Origin: Turnera subulata
Lineage: Eukaryota; Streptophyta; Magnoliopsida; Malpighiales; Passifloraceae
Assembly: GCA_028386065.3 (NCBI GenBank)
Contig: JAKUCV010007332.1
Location: forward strand, 159,475-223,474
DNA: 64,000 bases
Reading direction: 5' to 3'
Shown: in pieces, positions 45,991-58,518 of the stretch
How positions within the stretch are numbered: position 1 is the stretch's first letter
Layout of the letters: each line of letters starts with the position of its first letter
The notes under the pieces: generated by a model
Databases searched by the model: none
The model's input: the letters and a program-made list of their open reading frames with translations, nothing else
What the model was told of the DNA's origin: nothing
Translations under genes and position numbers: made by a program

Positions 45991-48938
45991 TGTAACAGCC
46001 CGGGTAAAAATTTGGTATTTTTACCGGGACTGTAAAAGTCGTTATATAGTGATTTACCTTTGAATTTAATCTTGGGTAATTAATTCGAGGTAAATCGGGC
46101 ATCGTTTTTCGAAAGAGGTTTTTCCCGCGCTCGGGATTTTTTCGTGGATTTTACAGACCAAAGTTGGTATTTTTCGGGTCCCGGAATCCTCAGAAAAATC
46201 ACACCGGAAAATAACTAAGGGTGTATGCTGTTATTCTCTGGTCCGGTTTGGACACGCCTGCATTATTGAGGCAATAATGCAGGCGGCGCCTTTTCTTTTT
46301 CTTCCTGTGTCACCCGTGATTTTCTACATCTCCTAACTCGCGTTTTTTCTTCTTCCCTGCTTTCAGAGTGCACACACACAGCCTTCATCTTCATCTCTTC
46401 CTCTGCAAACCTTCTCCCGGTAGCCATCCTTTTCCAGCAAAAGTTCAAACACCAGTGCAACTTCCATACAAAGAACCAAAACCAGAAAAAAAAAAAAGGA
46501 AACACACTGACACCCACCCAAAACGCCACCGTCTCACCCTTCCTCTTCCTCTCTTTTCTTTTCTTTTCTTTTTCTTTTCTTCTCCTCCCACACCCGCTGC
46601 CACAACCACCAGAGACCACCGACCACCACTAGTCGCCACCATTCTCTACTCCTTATCCTCCCTCTCGTCGCCGACGTCCTCGCTCTCCTCGTCTCTGCCG
46701 CCGTCGCGTGCCGCCATCGACGTCTTGTCGCTCGCCGCGCCGTCCACCAAGGTGAGCTGCAGACCCGTGGATGAGACGACCCGGGAGTGTTGTGGTCGGG
46801 TTGACCCGACAGGTTCGTGGGTCTGATTGATGGCTTGGGCTGGAGCGGGCCTGGGTTGGGCGTGGACCTGTGGCTCATGCCTTGGCCTGGACCTCTGCGC
46901 TTGGGCCAAATGCTGATCCTTGGGTTTGGACTGGGGCTAGTACTATTTTGGCCCAGTTCGGGAAATTTAAAAAAAAAGAGAAATTTGGAAAAAGAATAAT
47001 TCTGGAAAAAGGGAATAAAATGGAAAATAATAATAATAATAAGGTTTATATTTTTGGAAATAATATTTGGAAAAGATTATATGGTATATTATATGGAAAA
47101 TAATTATTTTGAGAAAGTAATTTTAGAAAGAGTATTAACAAAGTATTAAATACCGGAATAATATCCGGGTATAAGTATGGTATTATTTTGACACTTGAAA
47201 ATAAATGGTGAATGATGATGATAATGGAAAATAACCCGAGGCAGTACCGAGTCGGTTCAGTAATTTATCTTACGTCATACTGTATTAGTCTGACATCTGC
47301 ATATCATCTTATGTGTGCATATATTATTGTTTGATATAGGAGTTGATAACGAGCAGTTACCTGAGGAACCGAAATTGGAATCTGTTGGACAATTCCAAAA
47401 TTGATAATCGGCTAAGGTGAGGATGGATATCCCTTGATATGTTGCCTATAATACTATTGTCTGTTCTTGATACTTGGATGTGCTTTGTTGTTGATTGAAC
47501 AAGTTGTGTGTTGATATATATTGTTGTTGGATATTTGATGATATTGGAATTGTGTTGGTTATTTGGCTGCTATGGTTATTGTTGTTGTTGTTGTTATGAT
47601 GTTGATTTGCTTGATTGAACCGATGTGTTGACTGTTATTGGTTCCTTGGATACTGTGTTGTGATTGATGTTGGATTGTGAATAATTGGTGTTATGAAACT
47701 GTTGATGGATTGGTCTGTTGTATAACTTGAGTTAATAGGAAGTTGGATAATTGTTTGACTGTTATGAATATTATGATTGTTTTCGATCGACTGTGTTGTG
47801 ATTGGATAATTGGAATAAACTATGATATCGATAATTGGGAAAAAGAAAATGGAAATTGGAAGTTGATTTGAGATGATGATGATTTAACTATCATATGGAA
47901 AGTAGTGGTACGACTAGATGGTTAGAGGCTAGTTCTGTGGTGGCCATGGTCAGTTTCTTGATTTGGGGATGTTGATCCCGGTTTGGTTTGATTGGGATGT
48001 TGATCCCGGATAGATTGTGTTATTGGGATGTTGATCCCGGGTTATATTTTGGCCTGGCATCCGAAATTAGTTAATAACCTGATACGACCCTAGCTTGTCC
48101 AGTGACGGGGCCCGAATATTAAAATTGGAAAAGTTAATGAGTGAGTCGTGTCTTTTGGTTTTGGGTTTGGGATGTCGATTCCTGTGATTTGGTTTGGAAT
48201 GGATATGACTTAATTGTCACGTAGTAAGTAGAGGTACGACCGGATGGTTTGAGACTGTTTTGTGGTGGCCATGATCTGGGTTACTTGTGATGGGCATGTT
48301 AATGCCGGTTTGATTGGGATGTTGATCCCTGAGATTTGTTATCGGGATGTTGATCCCTGAGATTTGTTATTGGGATGTTGATCCCGGGTTCTTTTTGATC
48401 TGGCACCAGGAACAGGTTGATAACCTGGTACGACCCTAGCTTATCCGTGACGGGGCCCGAAAGATAAAATTGGAATAATAAAGTCATGGGCTTGTTTGGG
48501 TCGAGTCTTTGGTTTGGTATGTAGTGGCTGTTGATGCTTGTATTTCTTTTTTGAAGTATTGTGGTTGCCTGCATATCTCTGTTTATCCATGATTGTGCTT
48601 AAATGTACCGGTGAGCGTTTCGGATTCACCTCTCGCCTGCGGGGTTTCATCCTGTAGGTTGAGTTATTTGTGGTACAGAAACGATACATTCTGGCGGCTG
48701 TGACGTTACCTCGGGCAGGACTTGGATCCATAAGTTGCATTGCATGGTTTCATACTATTATTGAGAATGATAAAATTGCTTCCGTTGTGCTATATTTTGG
48801 GTCCCCGGTTTCGGGTGACGTGTTTTTGGTATTAGGCCAATGGGCCGGATTTATGACGTTTATAATGTTTGTGCCACGTGTCGGCACTGTTGTTTGGTAA
48901 TTGCTATTTGTCGGGTAATTGTTGGTCGGGGCGTTTCA
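45991..48938 (+). repeat. Element E 3' LTR (2948 bp)
   Basis: It runs from TGTAACAGCCCGGG to GGGGCGTTTCA, with a polypurine tract (TTTAAGGTGGGTAGAA, 45975-45990) directly before it. It is uninterrupted and serves as reference for the broken 5' LTR. Frames in the GC-rich block (46263-46909) are not supported as genes; that block ends in CCAAGGTGAGC near 46755. Confidence 0.9.
47966..48385. repeat. Palindrome array in the E 3' LTR (7 units)
   Basis: GGGATGTTGATCCC occurs at 47966, 47994, 48025, 48316, 48344 and 48372. A unit with both arms changed, GGCATGTTAATGCC, is at 48293-48306. A related palindrome, CAGGTTGATAACCTG, follows near 48413. Confidence 0.85.
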
Positions 48939-49034
48939 GAAAAAAATATTAAAATTTTTTTTCTATTTTTTTATGAATTGAGGAAATAAAGCCTCATTTT
49001 TAAAATACTGTACAATTTGATTTTTTTTGGAAAA

Positions 49035-49235
49035 AATCTGGTATGGGGACCTACTATATACAGTGTACAACACATACGCCTCTCACCTGCTGCCACATGT
49101 CGAAAAAGTGTACGCAAGTCATGCACCCCAAGTCGATCAATCCACGTCAGCTGCTGGGCTAACCGAAACCCCAGAAAAGGACGACGTACAAGAGTATGGG
49201 CATATAAACGGGACAAAAAATTGTATAAGCCCTTG
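49035..49235. mobile_element. diverged remnant of a Mutator-like MITE
   Basis: Words such as CCACGTCAGCTGCTGGGCTAA, CCCCAGAAAAGGACGACGTA and AGAGTATGGGCATATAAACG recall the MULE and MITE ends elsewhere in the window. The structure is decayed and no ends are clear. Confidence 0.35.
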
Positions 49236-50079
49236 TCAATAGCTTCACAAGCAATTTGCAGACCTTCTTACACCGCACATGAAAAAAATCACCAGCACAA
49301 AATAGGTATTTTCCTAAATAATTGTGTGTCTTCAAAACATCAACCATGACTCCATTATAAGATGCATTGTCCAAAGTGATGGAGAAATTTTTTTTCTCGA
49401 TTCCCCACTCTTTTAATAAAATCAACATTCTCTCAGCCAAAATAATACCACTATATGGAGTGAGAACAAAGAAAAGTATAAAATTTCCTTATGCAGATCT
49501 CAATTTTCATCAATAAAATGTGCAGTCATGTAGTGATCAGTGGTAATAGAGGTCCACCATTCTAAAGTCAAAGAAATCCGACTACGGGTAAACTAAAGCA
49601 TATGCATGACATTCTCCTTCTCAGATGTATATAACTTCACGACATCTGATTTAAATGTATTCCTTGAAATATACTTCACTGGAGGATTTAAAAAAAATGA
49701 ATGTCTCAGTTACCTTCGTGCTCCAAAAAAAGAAGCTATGATTATGTTTGATAATTACAGTGGTAATTTTTTTACGGTAGACCTCTTGATCAATTTAGCA
49801 TGTGAATCTTGCTCTTCACCCCGCTTAACACAACTCTCAATATGTCTCCTCAAGTTTGAAGTCCCATAGTTGAGTTCCACTGTATACTCGGTCAAACACC
49901 ATTTGTACTTAACTTGATGCCATCTGCATCTTCTTTTACTATTTCAAATTCGTCCCATACTTGTGAAGTAGTGCATCTTCTTTTATTATTTCAAATTCGT
50001 CCCATACTTGTGAAGTAGTCCTCCTTACTTGTTTAGAGTTACTAGAATGACTTTGCGCAACTTCTTCTAACTCCATCAT
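49236..50079 (-). pseudogene. hAT transposase fragment (BED-finger type)
   Basis: Read on the minus strand in several frames: KCGTNLK-like and TSNLRRHIESC words of the BED-finger region, then YISRNTFKSDVVKLY, RISLTLEWWTSITTDHYM, TAHFIDENWDLHKEIL, and the open 49159-49440 piece with EWGIEKKNFSITLDNASYN and GDFFHVRC. The order is that of RICESLEEPER-like hAT transposases. Stops and frameshifts are frequent, the C-terminal half is missing, and a 47-bp tandem duplication (49926-50019) lies in the N-terminal part. Confidence 0.7.
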
Positions 50080-50254
50080 TAAAACCTGAATAAGAGTACA
50101 AAGTAATGCAAAGAAGTTAGATGTACCCCCACTCTACTGTTTAGTTGTTAATATTCTCTGATGATAACCAGCCCTTATCATATTGCAAAAATATCCTTAA
50201 AAGAAAGTAAATGAAAAGCCAAGGCATACAAAGAAGCTGGCTGAAGAATTGTAA

Positions 50255-50332
50255 AGAATAAGAAGTATCCTAAACATCCAATTACTCTAACCTAGAATAA
50301 GAAGTATCCTAAACATCCAATTACTCTAACCT
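50255..50332. repeat. 39-bp perfect tandem duplication
   Basis: Two identical copies beginning AGAATAAGAAGTATCC (50255-50293 and 50294-50332). Confidence 0.9.
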
Positions 50333-51769
50333 CACTGCAATGCAGCAATACTCCAGTTGTGTTGAGAACCAGGAGTCGCCCGAAAACCGGGGAGACAATA
50401 CGCGAGGCCTAAATGAGTTCCATACACGTGACCAGGACACCACTCTGTAACCCAAAACCTCAAGGTATTGGGTACATGGGTCCACTTCACTTATATGTTA
50501 CTCACTTGGCCTCTTTCTTTCCGATGTGGGATACACCACTCACACTTGTATTCCAACAATCTCCCCGTCAAGTGTGAGACTCTTCCATATCGGACTGACC
50601 ACGGGCCTACTCCCCCTTCAACGGAAACTTTTTGCAATATCACCAAGAGCCCACTCTGCCACTAAGCCCGTTCCAGGAGCACGCGTCTGCCGATGCTCGA
50701 AGAGCTAAACTTCACTTAGGCCGAAAGACAAGAAAGCCACTCAGAAGTATGAGTCTGTCGATACCACTCTTATTTGGAGCCACGCCTTACAACTCCAACA
50801 CGAGCTTGGTCCAAGAGCCCAACCGCTCAAGTGCAGCAATATTCAAGGAACAATCGAGAGAAATAGGGGGCATCTTCAAGACAAAGGCATCACTTGGTGA
50901 AGTGGTATTAAAATAAGAGTAGTGTGCATAACATATGATATATTGACACCCTTCTATCGGTTGGGAAGTGGGAAAAATGGAAGGGAACTTTCATCAAAAC
51001 AAGCTTTGAAAGAAAGAATGATCCTAAAGGGATCCGTCATGCATCATCCAAAGTCAATCTTAAGGCCAACAATTTTTACATGTAACTAATAATAGTTTAG
51101 CATCAAAAAAAAACTAATAATAGTTGCAGTAACTATATAATGGAAGTCTGCAACTCCTTGCTGTATGCCTCTTATTCACTTTAAACAAAGCAAGGCAAGG
51201 ATTTCCAGTTTACATCAATTGCTGCAGACCTTGCATTTCATAGAGTATCCAACAATTTGGAAAATATCTAAAGGAAAAAAAGAATAACAAATAACAAATC
51301 CCAGGAAAGGGAAGTCAAAAATTTTGTCAAAACATATTGCACCATTGGCAGACAGCGAGAGAGGATGCACAAATTTCAACTGCTTCTTTCAACACTAAAC
51401 ATCCATAAGAAGAAGAAGCAGATATGGTTTTTCTTTGCATCTCAATCTCAATGGGTGTAACATAACCATCTCCTCCTCGCACGCTAGTAAGAATCACATT
51501 TGGCATATCTCTCCATGGATACAGGAAGAGGAGGTGGTGGAGAGAGACACTACTCGTCTAATTAATGGACGACAACTAAATTCGATCAATACATACGCAT
51601 CTCTTTGGTTAGTCCGAGGCCAAAAGTCGAGCAGCAAGAGCTTCCTGGTTATAGCTTCCATGCATCTCCTCTTTCTACTTTTGTATTATAGCTCCAAGAC
51701 CTGGTGCTGATAGAAGTCATTGCCATGTCCGTGTTTAGTTTATAAAGTTGTATCGGTGGTGGATGCCAC
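50333..51769. other. non-coding DNA with an unidentified repeat-like segment
   Basis: The part 50352-50640 (ACCCAAAACCTCAAGGTATTGG, CGATGTGGGATACACCACTC, CAACAATCTCCCC) looks like a dispersed plant repeat, perhaps an LTR or TRIM fragment, but I cannot place its ends. The remainder shows no gene or structure. Confidence 0.35.
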
Positions 51770-52989
51770 TAAGGGTGAGCAATCGGTACGGCACGGTATA
51801 CTGTACTAATTTTTGGGTCGTACCGACGGTATCAAAGGGACCCCCATACCGACCTCCTACCGATCGGTCCATACCGTGCTGGAAATTAGGTCATACCGAC
51901 AAATACCGACTCGGTTCGGTCGGTATACCGACAATACTGTGTCGACTTAACCATGAAAGAAAAAAACTTCTAAACTGCAAATTCAATTGAAAAAAAAATA
52001 TAATATTTTTATTTTTATTTTGTTTATCCAATCAATGTTACTAAGACAGATACAAATCCCAATTAATGTATGATTTTCTAACAATTTACTAACAATAAAA
52101 CCCAAATCTTGCCAATACTTAATGTTACGAGTGAAAAAATATGGAAATTTTTAATACCAATTAAACCCATGTCTTGTGTCAATACAGATACAAATCCGAG
52201 CAACAATCTTGCCGAATTTATGGTGAGAAAAACCATAATCACACCCGATTTGCGAGCAACAATCAATCTGAGACCTAAAAAAAACACTGACAATTCCAAA
52301 TCGATCAACACCATACTGCCATAGCCTATAATCCACCACAAAACCCAACCAACAAACACAACAAATCTCGAGTAGTTGAGATTCGGAGGAATAAAGAGAG
52401 AGGGGCGAAGAGGATGAAGAACAGAGGAAGAGATGAGAGGAGAAACAAAGAAAAACTTACCACCACACCTGAATCCGTCGGCTTTTTTGACACATTCAAC
52501 GGATGAGTACTCCGATTAATGCTATGGGGAGGTGGGTTGGTGAGGGTGGAAGTGGTGGCGTTGGTGAGGGCTTTTGAATCCTCTGTAGATTACGATGAGG
52601 CTGATTAGGAGCAACGCCTTGTTCATATAAGCAAATTGAAAGCCCAGGACTTATAGAATCAAGGTTTGTTTGTTTGCTTGTCTTGATTTGAGTTTCAGAG
52701 AGGAGGGGTGTGGTGTTGGTTGTGAGAGAGGGGGGAGAACGGATGAGAGGGAGGGAGAGAGAAAAGAAAAAATTAGAAATTTAGGGGTTTAATGAGTATT
52801 TATATGTCGGGACGGTATATGTCGTATATCGACGTACTGACCCAACACATACCGACATAGACCCGCTATTTCTCAGCACGGTATGATGCCGCCCCGACTT
52901 ATTTTAAAGCTTCATCTTCCGACTGATGCCTAGCCAAACTCAGTCGATACCGGTCGGCTCAGTCGGTACGATAAAGATGCTCTCCCCTA
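51770..52989. mobile_element. non-autonomous hAT element (1220 bp)
   Basis: GATGCCAC flanks both ends exactly (51762-51769 and 52990-52997), the 8-bp duplication of hAT elements. The ends are TAAGGGTGAGC and the complement of TAGGGGAGAGC. Many copies of palindromic CGGTATACCGAC and TCGGTAC words fill both subterminal zones. No transposase is present. The frame at 52078-52359 has no recognisable domain. Confidence 0.85.
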
Positions 52990-53076
52990 GATGCCACATA
53001 TCTACTCTTGGTTGTTTTAGCAATGATGGAGTAGGCTTATTCACTTCTTTGAATCCTGATAACTCATCAAAGGTTA

Positions 53077-53204
53077 TCCAGATTGTAAAGGAGAGATTGT
53101 TAAATTGAATGCTAACTCATGATATTTGAATTGTATCTTTTCCAGATTGTAAAGGAGAGATTGTTAAATTGAATGCTAACTCATGATATTTGAATTGTAT
53201 CTTT
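53077..53204. repeat. 64-bp perfect tandem duplication
   Basis: Two identical copies beginning TCCAGATTGTAAAGGAG (53077-53140 and 53141-53204), just beyond the hAT element. Confidence 0.9.
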
Positions 53205-53937
53205 TAGGCATTATTTTAAAACCTTTCAAAATTAATTTGGGAAAATTATGTGAAAATTTGTAATATTTTTGTATTGGATTATGATGTATAGCATCATTAA
53301 TATGATAATTAATATATCATAATTAAGTATTTAACAAATAATATGGTTTATTTAATATGAATAAATAAGATTAAAATGATTTGCTATTTCAAATTATGTT
53401 TCACAAATAAATAATGCGTGAATTAATACAAACATTGATTTATTTAAGGCTGCCAATGAGTCGAGCCGAGTTGATCTTTTGATGGCTCAAGCTTTGCTTG
53501 TGTTAATTTAGTCAAGCTCAAGTTCGGTTCATATTTGTCTCGAGTCTAAATATTAAGCTCAGGCTCGACTCACTAAGATTTTTGTACCCTTATGCTAGCT
53601 CAGCTCAACTCTTTTAGTAAGTTTTATTAAGCTATAAAAAATGCAAATTATAATTTTATAGGTTAAATCTCTTTTTGTAGGTTTATATGGTCTTTTCTTG
53701 ATGCAGAATATTTTTGTTTTCTTATAAAGTGTAATATTTTTTGTTCCCATTTATATTTAATTTTTTTAGCATATCTTAAATTGACAAATACTTAATATTG
53801 GTAACTATTATTTCTTAAGTAATAATTTCAAAGAGCTTATATAAAGTAATAACCTTTGTTGATCAATAATCTAGTTAAGTTACTTAATCATTTAATGCTC
53901 AAATCCTACTAAATTTAACTTATAAGAATAAAGTTAT
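53205..53937. other. A/T-rich DNA, no gene seen
   Basis: Contains a segment with repeated GAGTCGAG and CAAGCTCA words (about 53455-53640) that may be a decayed MITE. No ends or coding sequence were recognised. Confidence 0.35.
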
Positions 53938-56900
53938 TGTAAGTAACCGGGTACAACAAGAAGAAGATGCAACACGCAGCGGAAATAAACCTGGAACTAA
54001 TGGAGGATCCATGTGAAACGGGGTAAACCGAATAACAAGAATTTCATACCTGGATGTGTCGAACTCTTTCACTCAACACTAGTGACGAATAAGCAAGAAC
54101 CAGACCAAAAATCTGATTCCTCTACGGTATCCACACGAACTGTTGATGATCGCCAGCAACCGTTACATAATCACTAACTCGAGCACTCCCGAACCGCAGT
54201 GCTAGCTGCAGAATTCCGAGAGCAAGAGAGCCTAGAGAGTTTGATGTGTTTTTCTCACAAATGATGTGTATGCTGAGCTCTCAAAAAATCTGCTCAATCT
54301 CTCACACATATCATCTACATGTAATGCATAGTTTATTTAGACATTGGCCAACATAATCATGGATTAACTTTCATGATTGTGTCTTTTCTTTAATCATATA
54401 TCTTATACATGATTATGTCTCCACTATGTTATAAAATTACACATCTTTTTGGACAATAATCTGGTTCAATAATTCTGGTAATTAGTGAACCAAATCAACC
54501 CAAATAACCCAGTCGAACCATTGTCCAACCATTAGCTCAATCACCTGGTCGAACTATGGTCCAACCATGGTCTAACCACTAGCTCGAATCAACAATTCTA
54601 AGTGTGTGACCCTGTAGGCACTTGTGACGTTTGGCAATAATTATAAACTCTTATTTACAATTATAAACAATGAGCGGTGTCTAGCAACACATCATTGCTA
54701 CCCAAACGACAAGATCAGTACTGATTCATTATGCCTCGGAAAAATATCATTATCCTTTCGTCTCATAATATCAAGTTGAAACACGAGACATGGAATATGT
54801 CATTCTCGTTTATGTTTAATCTAACGTTTCTTGATCCCTGAGTTAACTGTGTAAAACAGATACAAATGATATCCCCATATCACTTAATCTGAGCATGGCC
54901 ATGCATTTACTGAAACACCCGTGTCCCAATTTTACAAATAAAATACTCAAACAAAAGAAATTACCAAAATACCCCTGAAACCCAGGACACGAAATCCAAT
55001 ATCAAAACATTATCTGGAAAGAGATTCTTATTATTCCGAGATGTCATAAAGAACAAATACAAAACCGGCTTAACAAGCCTCAAGTCAACCCGGCATCCTG
55101 CCGATACATCATCAAATACCAAATCCCGGCATCCCGCCGATAAAATAGTCCAAATCAAAATGACATCTCATCAAAATCCAATGCAGCGGAAGATAAAGAT
55201 AAAATAAAGCAAAAGTAAAAATGAAATGCAAGTCGGCTCTATGGATCCAACCGGGAGAAGGAGCACAGCTACCTGCTGAGATAACCACGTCTGAACTCTG
55301 GAAGTGAAGAAAGTGACTGCACGCTAACTAAGAGTCTGAAAAAACAACGTTGGCGATTATGTGAGTCGCCTACTCAGTGAGCAGTATAAATCTAATTATG
55401 TAGGTGTGCAGAACAAGTTCGAAAGGAAAGAAGAGAAACAAGACAAGTATGCAAACATACAACAACCAGTACTAACATGCCAAGACATTCAAGCAAACAG
55501 TTCATTATTCTCCATTTGTTGTGTGTTAAGGTTTCTTATTATAATTTATTATTCAGGGCCCCCGACTGTGTGCGTCGAGCACGGTCTCGTCTCATGAGAC
55601 AACCAGGCATAAGCCCAAATAAAACCAGGCACGAAGCCCAAACATATCCATAGAGAGAGTGAGAGAGAGAGACAGAGAAAGAGGGAGGTAGAAAGGGGGA
55701 GGTAGAACCGGTCATTACAGACCCATATGCTAATCCGCATATCACATGCTATCCCGCATGCAAACCCGAGGGGTATCACTTCCAGCTCGAACCAACCGGT
55801 CATCAGCACACAGTAGCCTATCTTCTACTGTACATTATCTTTATTCACAAGTTATGAGTTTATGTGTGCCAAGAGTTGTGATCTAATAGGGTTGTGTGAA
55901 TAATCAACTCAATCAAATATCCGGGTCTCCGACCCACAGTACATCACACAAAACACCCAAAATCACTCCACATGTTATATTCCATAACAATCCAAATATC
56001 ATGCTCACAAGCAAATAGTACACTTAGGCACACAATACGGATCACAGCATGTTAGCAAACAGGCATGCAACTCAAACAGACCAATCCAACAGGCTCATGC
56101 ATACAAACATAAAAAGACGTATAAAGTCACCTCAACGACGATTGTCCTGTGGAGCTTTCCCCAATACTGATCCTCCAGCTCCTGAGGTATTACCCGTGCC
56201 TGAATACCGGCACACACAAGTATTACAAAATAATTACAACCAAAACGTGCATGCATGATCACTAAATGCTCAACTGAGTTATACCCGACCCTAACTAGCC
56301 AATTATGTAATTTTTTGGTCTAAGCCTGACAAGATGTTCTCTCGCCTAAACTCCGAGTATCGAGACCTAAGGTTCACCGGGCTTAAGCCCAACTAAGTCC
56401 ATAAATAGTTCCCCGGGCCCATGGCCCATTCATTTTGTCCTCAACGAGTTCCCGAGCCTAAAGCCCATCTAGGTCCAATGGTTATCAAATCAAGTTATAA
56501 AAATCACATTACCGGCCTAGGCCCGATTCGGACCAATTTCCACTTAAGGGTTTTTACCGAGTCCAAATATTCCCGGCCTATGGTTCTACCCGTGTCGGTA
56601 AACTCCCGGTTACACACACTCACAGCCCCGCACCCGGTATTCCACTAAACATCCTTTATTTCCGATACGACAATTATTCCTACATTAATTATTACATGCC
56701 ATGAATGTACATCAAATTACACATCGAGGTAATACCGTTTAATACCGGAATAAAACCCGAGCCTTCGCGGAAAATTCCCGAGCCTTGCCGGATTCCGGTG
56801 AACCTCGCCGGATTCCGATGAACCTCGCCGGAACTCACCCAAGAACTGCCACAACCAACAACATATTCACATCACACCAAAACAAATACACAACACTATA

Positions 56901-58384
56901 CCCCACAGATCCTTAAACGAATTACAAAAGAAAAAAAAAAACAAAATGGATCCTTACCCGGAAATTCGAATACCACTGTCCCACACCCAAAATCCGAGCT
57001 TGCAACCTCCCTGCCCGGAAGAACTCGCCACCAACAATTCCATGCAGCCACTGTCCACCGACGCACGCAACCACCCACTCACAGCAACCCGTGCTTCACC
57101 TGTGAGTCCGACCCGTCAACAAGACACCACCATCTCGAGCCAAAAGTCGGCCACCATAACACACAACACCAGCCACCCCGAACACCAGACCCCGTCACCA
57201 GTCACACAAACCCGAGCAACACACAACCTCCAAATGGTTAGTCCAACAACCCAGGAAGCAAGGAGAAAACAGAAACAAGGAACTGAAAGAGATGGAGAAT
57301 CCGACGGCTTACCTCGTCGGCGATGCAGCCGGTCGCGAGAGAGGCCACACAGAATCCACTCGATCCGTCTCTGGTCAACCGGCCTCGGGTCCTCGTGGTT
57401 TAGTCGACGGCGGCGACAGCTTAATGAAGAAGAGAAAAGAATGTTGGTGACGGCGAGTTGTGTGTGAGGGAGAGAAGGCAAGGTGATGATGATGGCGAAA
57501 GGGAATGAGAGGGTGAAGAGGAAGAGAGAGAGAGTGAGAGAGAGAGAAGGAAGGAAGAGAGGGGGGTCGGCGGCGGTTTGGAGGAAAAGAGAAGAAGAAG
57601 AGAAAAGGAAGAGAAGGGTTTTAGGGTTCGTTTGTTTTTTTTTTCTTTTCTTTCCAAAACGACGTAGTTTCAATAGAAACCACGTTAAACTTCGCGTTTC
57701 ACCCCGATCTCGAATCCGTTTCCCACGGGACCCGAACCATGAATAATACCAACTTAAAATTGACATTTCCAAGGCATAATAATTTATTTCCTCGACTAAA
57801 ACTCGAAAATACCTCAAGGGCAAAATTGGAATAAATTCCAAAAAATTCCAAAAATCCCATTATAAAAATCCGAGGCGTTACATTTACAGTTCAACTCTAT
57901 CAAGAGGCCCAACTGATAAGATTCTCGTTATATGGGTTCGACGAATTCCATCTTGATCATACAAAACCCACTACACATTATATCATGTACCCAATTACGA
58001 ATGACCAAGAGTAATATCAAAGTATATGACTCACGTATTGGGAACCTTGATGATCTCAGGTCTAAGGATAGTACATATAAGAATCACTAATGACAACATA
58101 AGTCCTTGCAGTGTTCTTATGTCGGGTCAGTCCAGTCCACAAGTTCTCTAACTTGTACCCGTATGTAGAACTCATATCTCATATAATTCTCAACATACGC
58201 TAGTCTTAATTTATTATTACAACTTATCCATAATAATAATCGACTAGGGACATTTCTAGAATATAAAATACTCTTAGGTTATAAATATGTTCAAGCAAGA
58301 TTAACAAACATATTTATTGGAATAAAACCTTAATCAAAATACATGACTATACAATCATCCAATGATTGGCTTTTGGGCATTACA
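53938..58384 (-). repeat. probable Copia LTR, split by a solo Gypsy LTR
   Basis: Read on the minus strand it starts TGTAATGCCCAAAAGCC (58384) and ends GTACCCGGTTACTTACA (53938), with a segment resembling known eudicot Copia LTR ends (TTCCGCTGCGTGTTGCATC). About 1.47 kb remains after removing the insert at 54911-57882. No polypurine tract is seen next to it and the flanking five bases do not match, so it is unclear whether it belongs to the Copia pol at 60295-63500 or is a separate solo LTR. Confidence 0.5.
54911..57882 (-). mobile_element. solo Gypsy LTR (2972 bp)
   Basis: It starts TGAAACACCCGTGTCC and ends CCGAGGCGTTACA, with TTTAC on both sides (54906-54910 and 57883-57887). On the minus strand it begins TGTAACGCCTCGG, a Gypsy-like LTR start. 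Contents resemble the other LTRs: an A/C-rich 3' part, then a GC- and pyrimidine-rich block (56940-57640). It belongs to a family different from A, C, D and E. Frames at 56946-57841 are not supported as genes. Confidence 0.85.
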
Positions 58385-58518
58385 CTAATAATTATTGTAT
58401 TAAATTTATTAATGACCATTAAATTTTTTAAAGAATATTAATAACATGAAATTTTTCATTAATAATATAAATTAAATTATATATATATATTAGTATTAAT
58501 AAGAAAAAATATTTAATT

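Noticed and set aside
50352..50700. possible Cassandra-type TRIM with a 5S-like segment
   Set aside because: I could not find a 5S rRNA-like box A/C pair or matching LTR ends.
58385..58389. TSD for the Copia-like LTR at 53938-58384
   Set aside because: CTAAT on the right does not match GTTAT on the left; boundaries remain uncertain.
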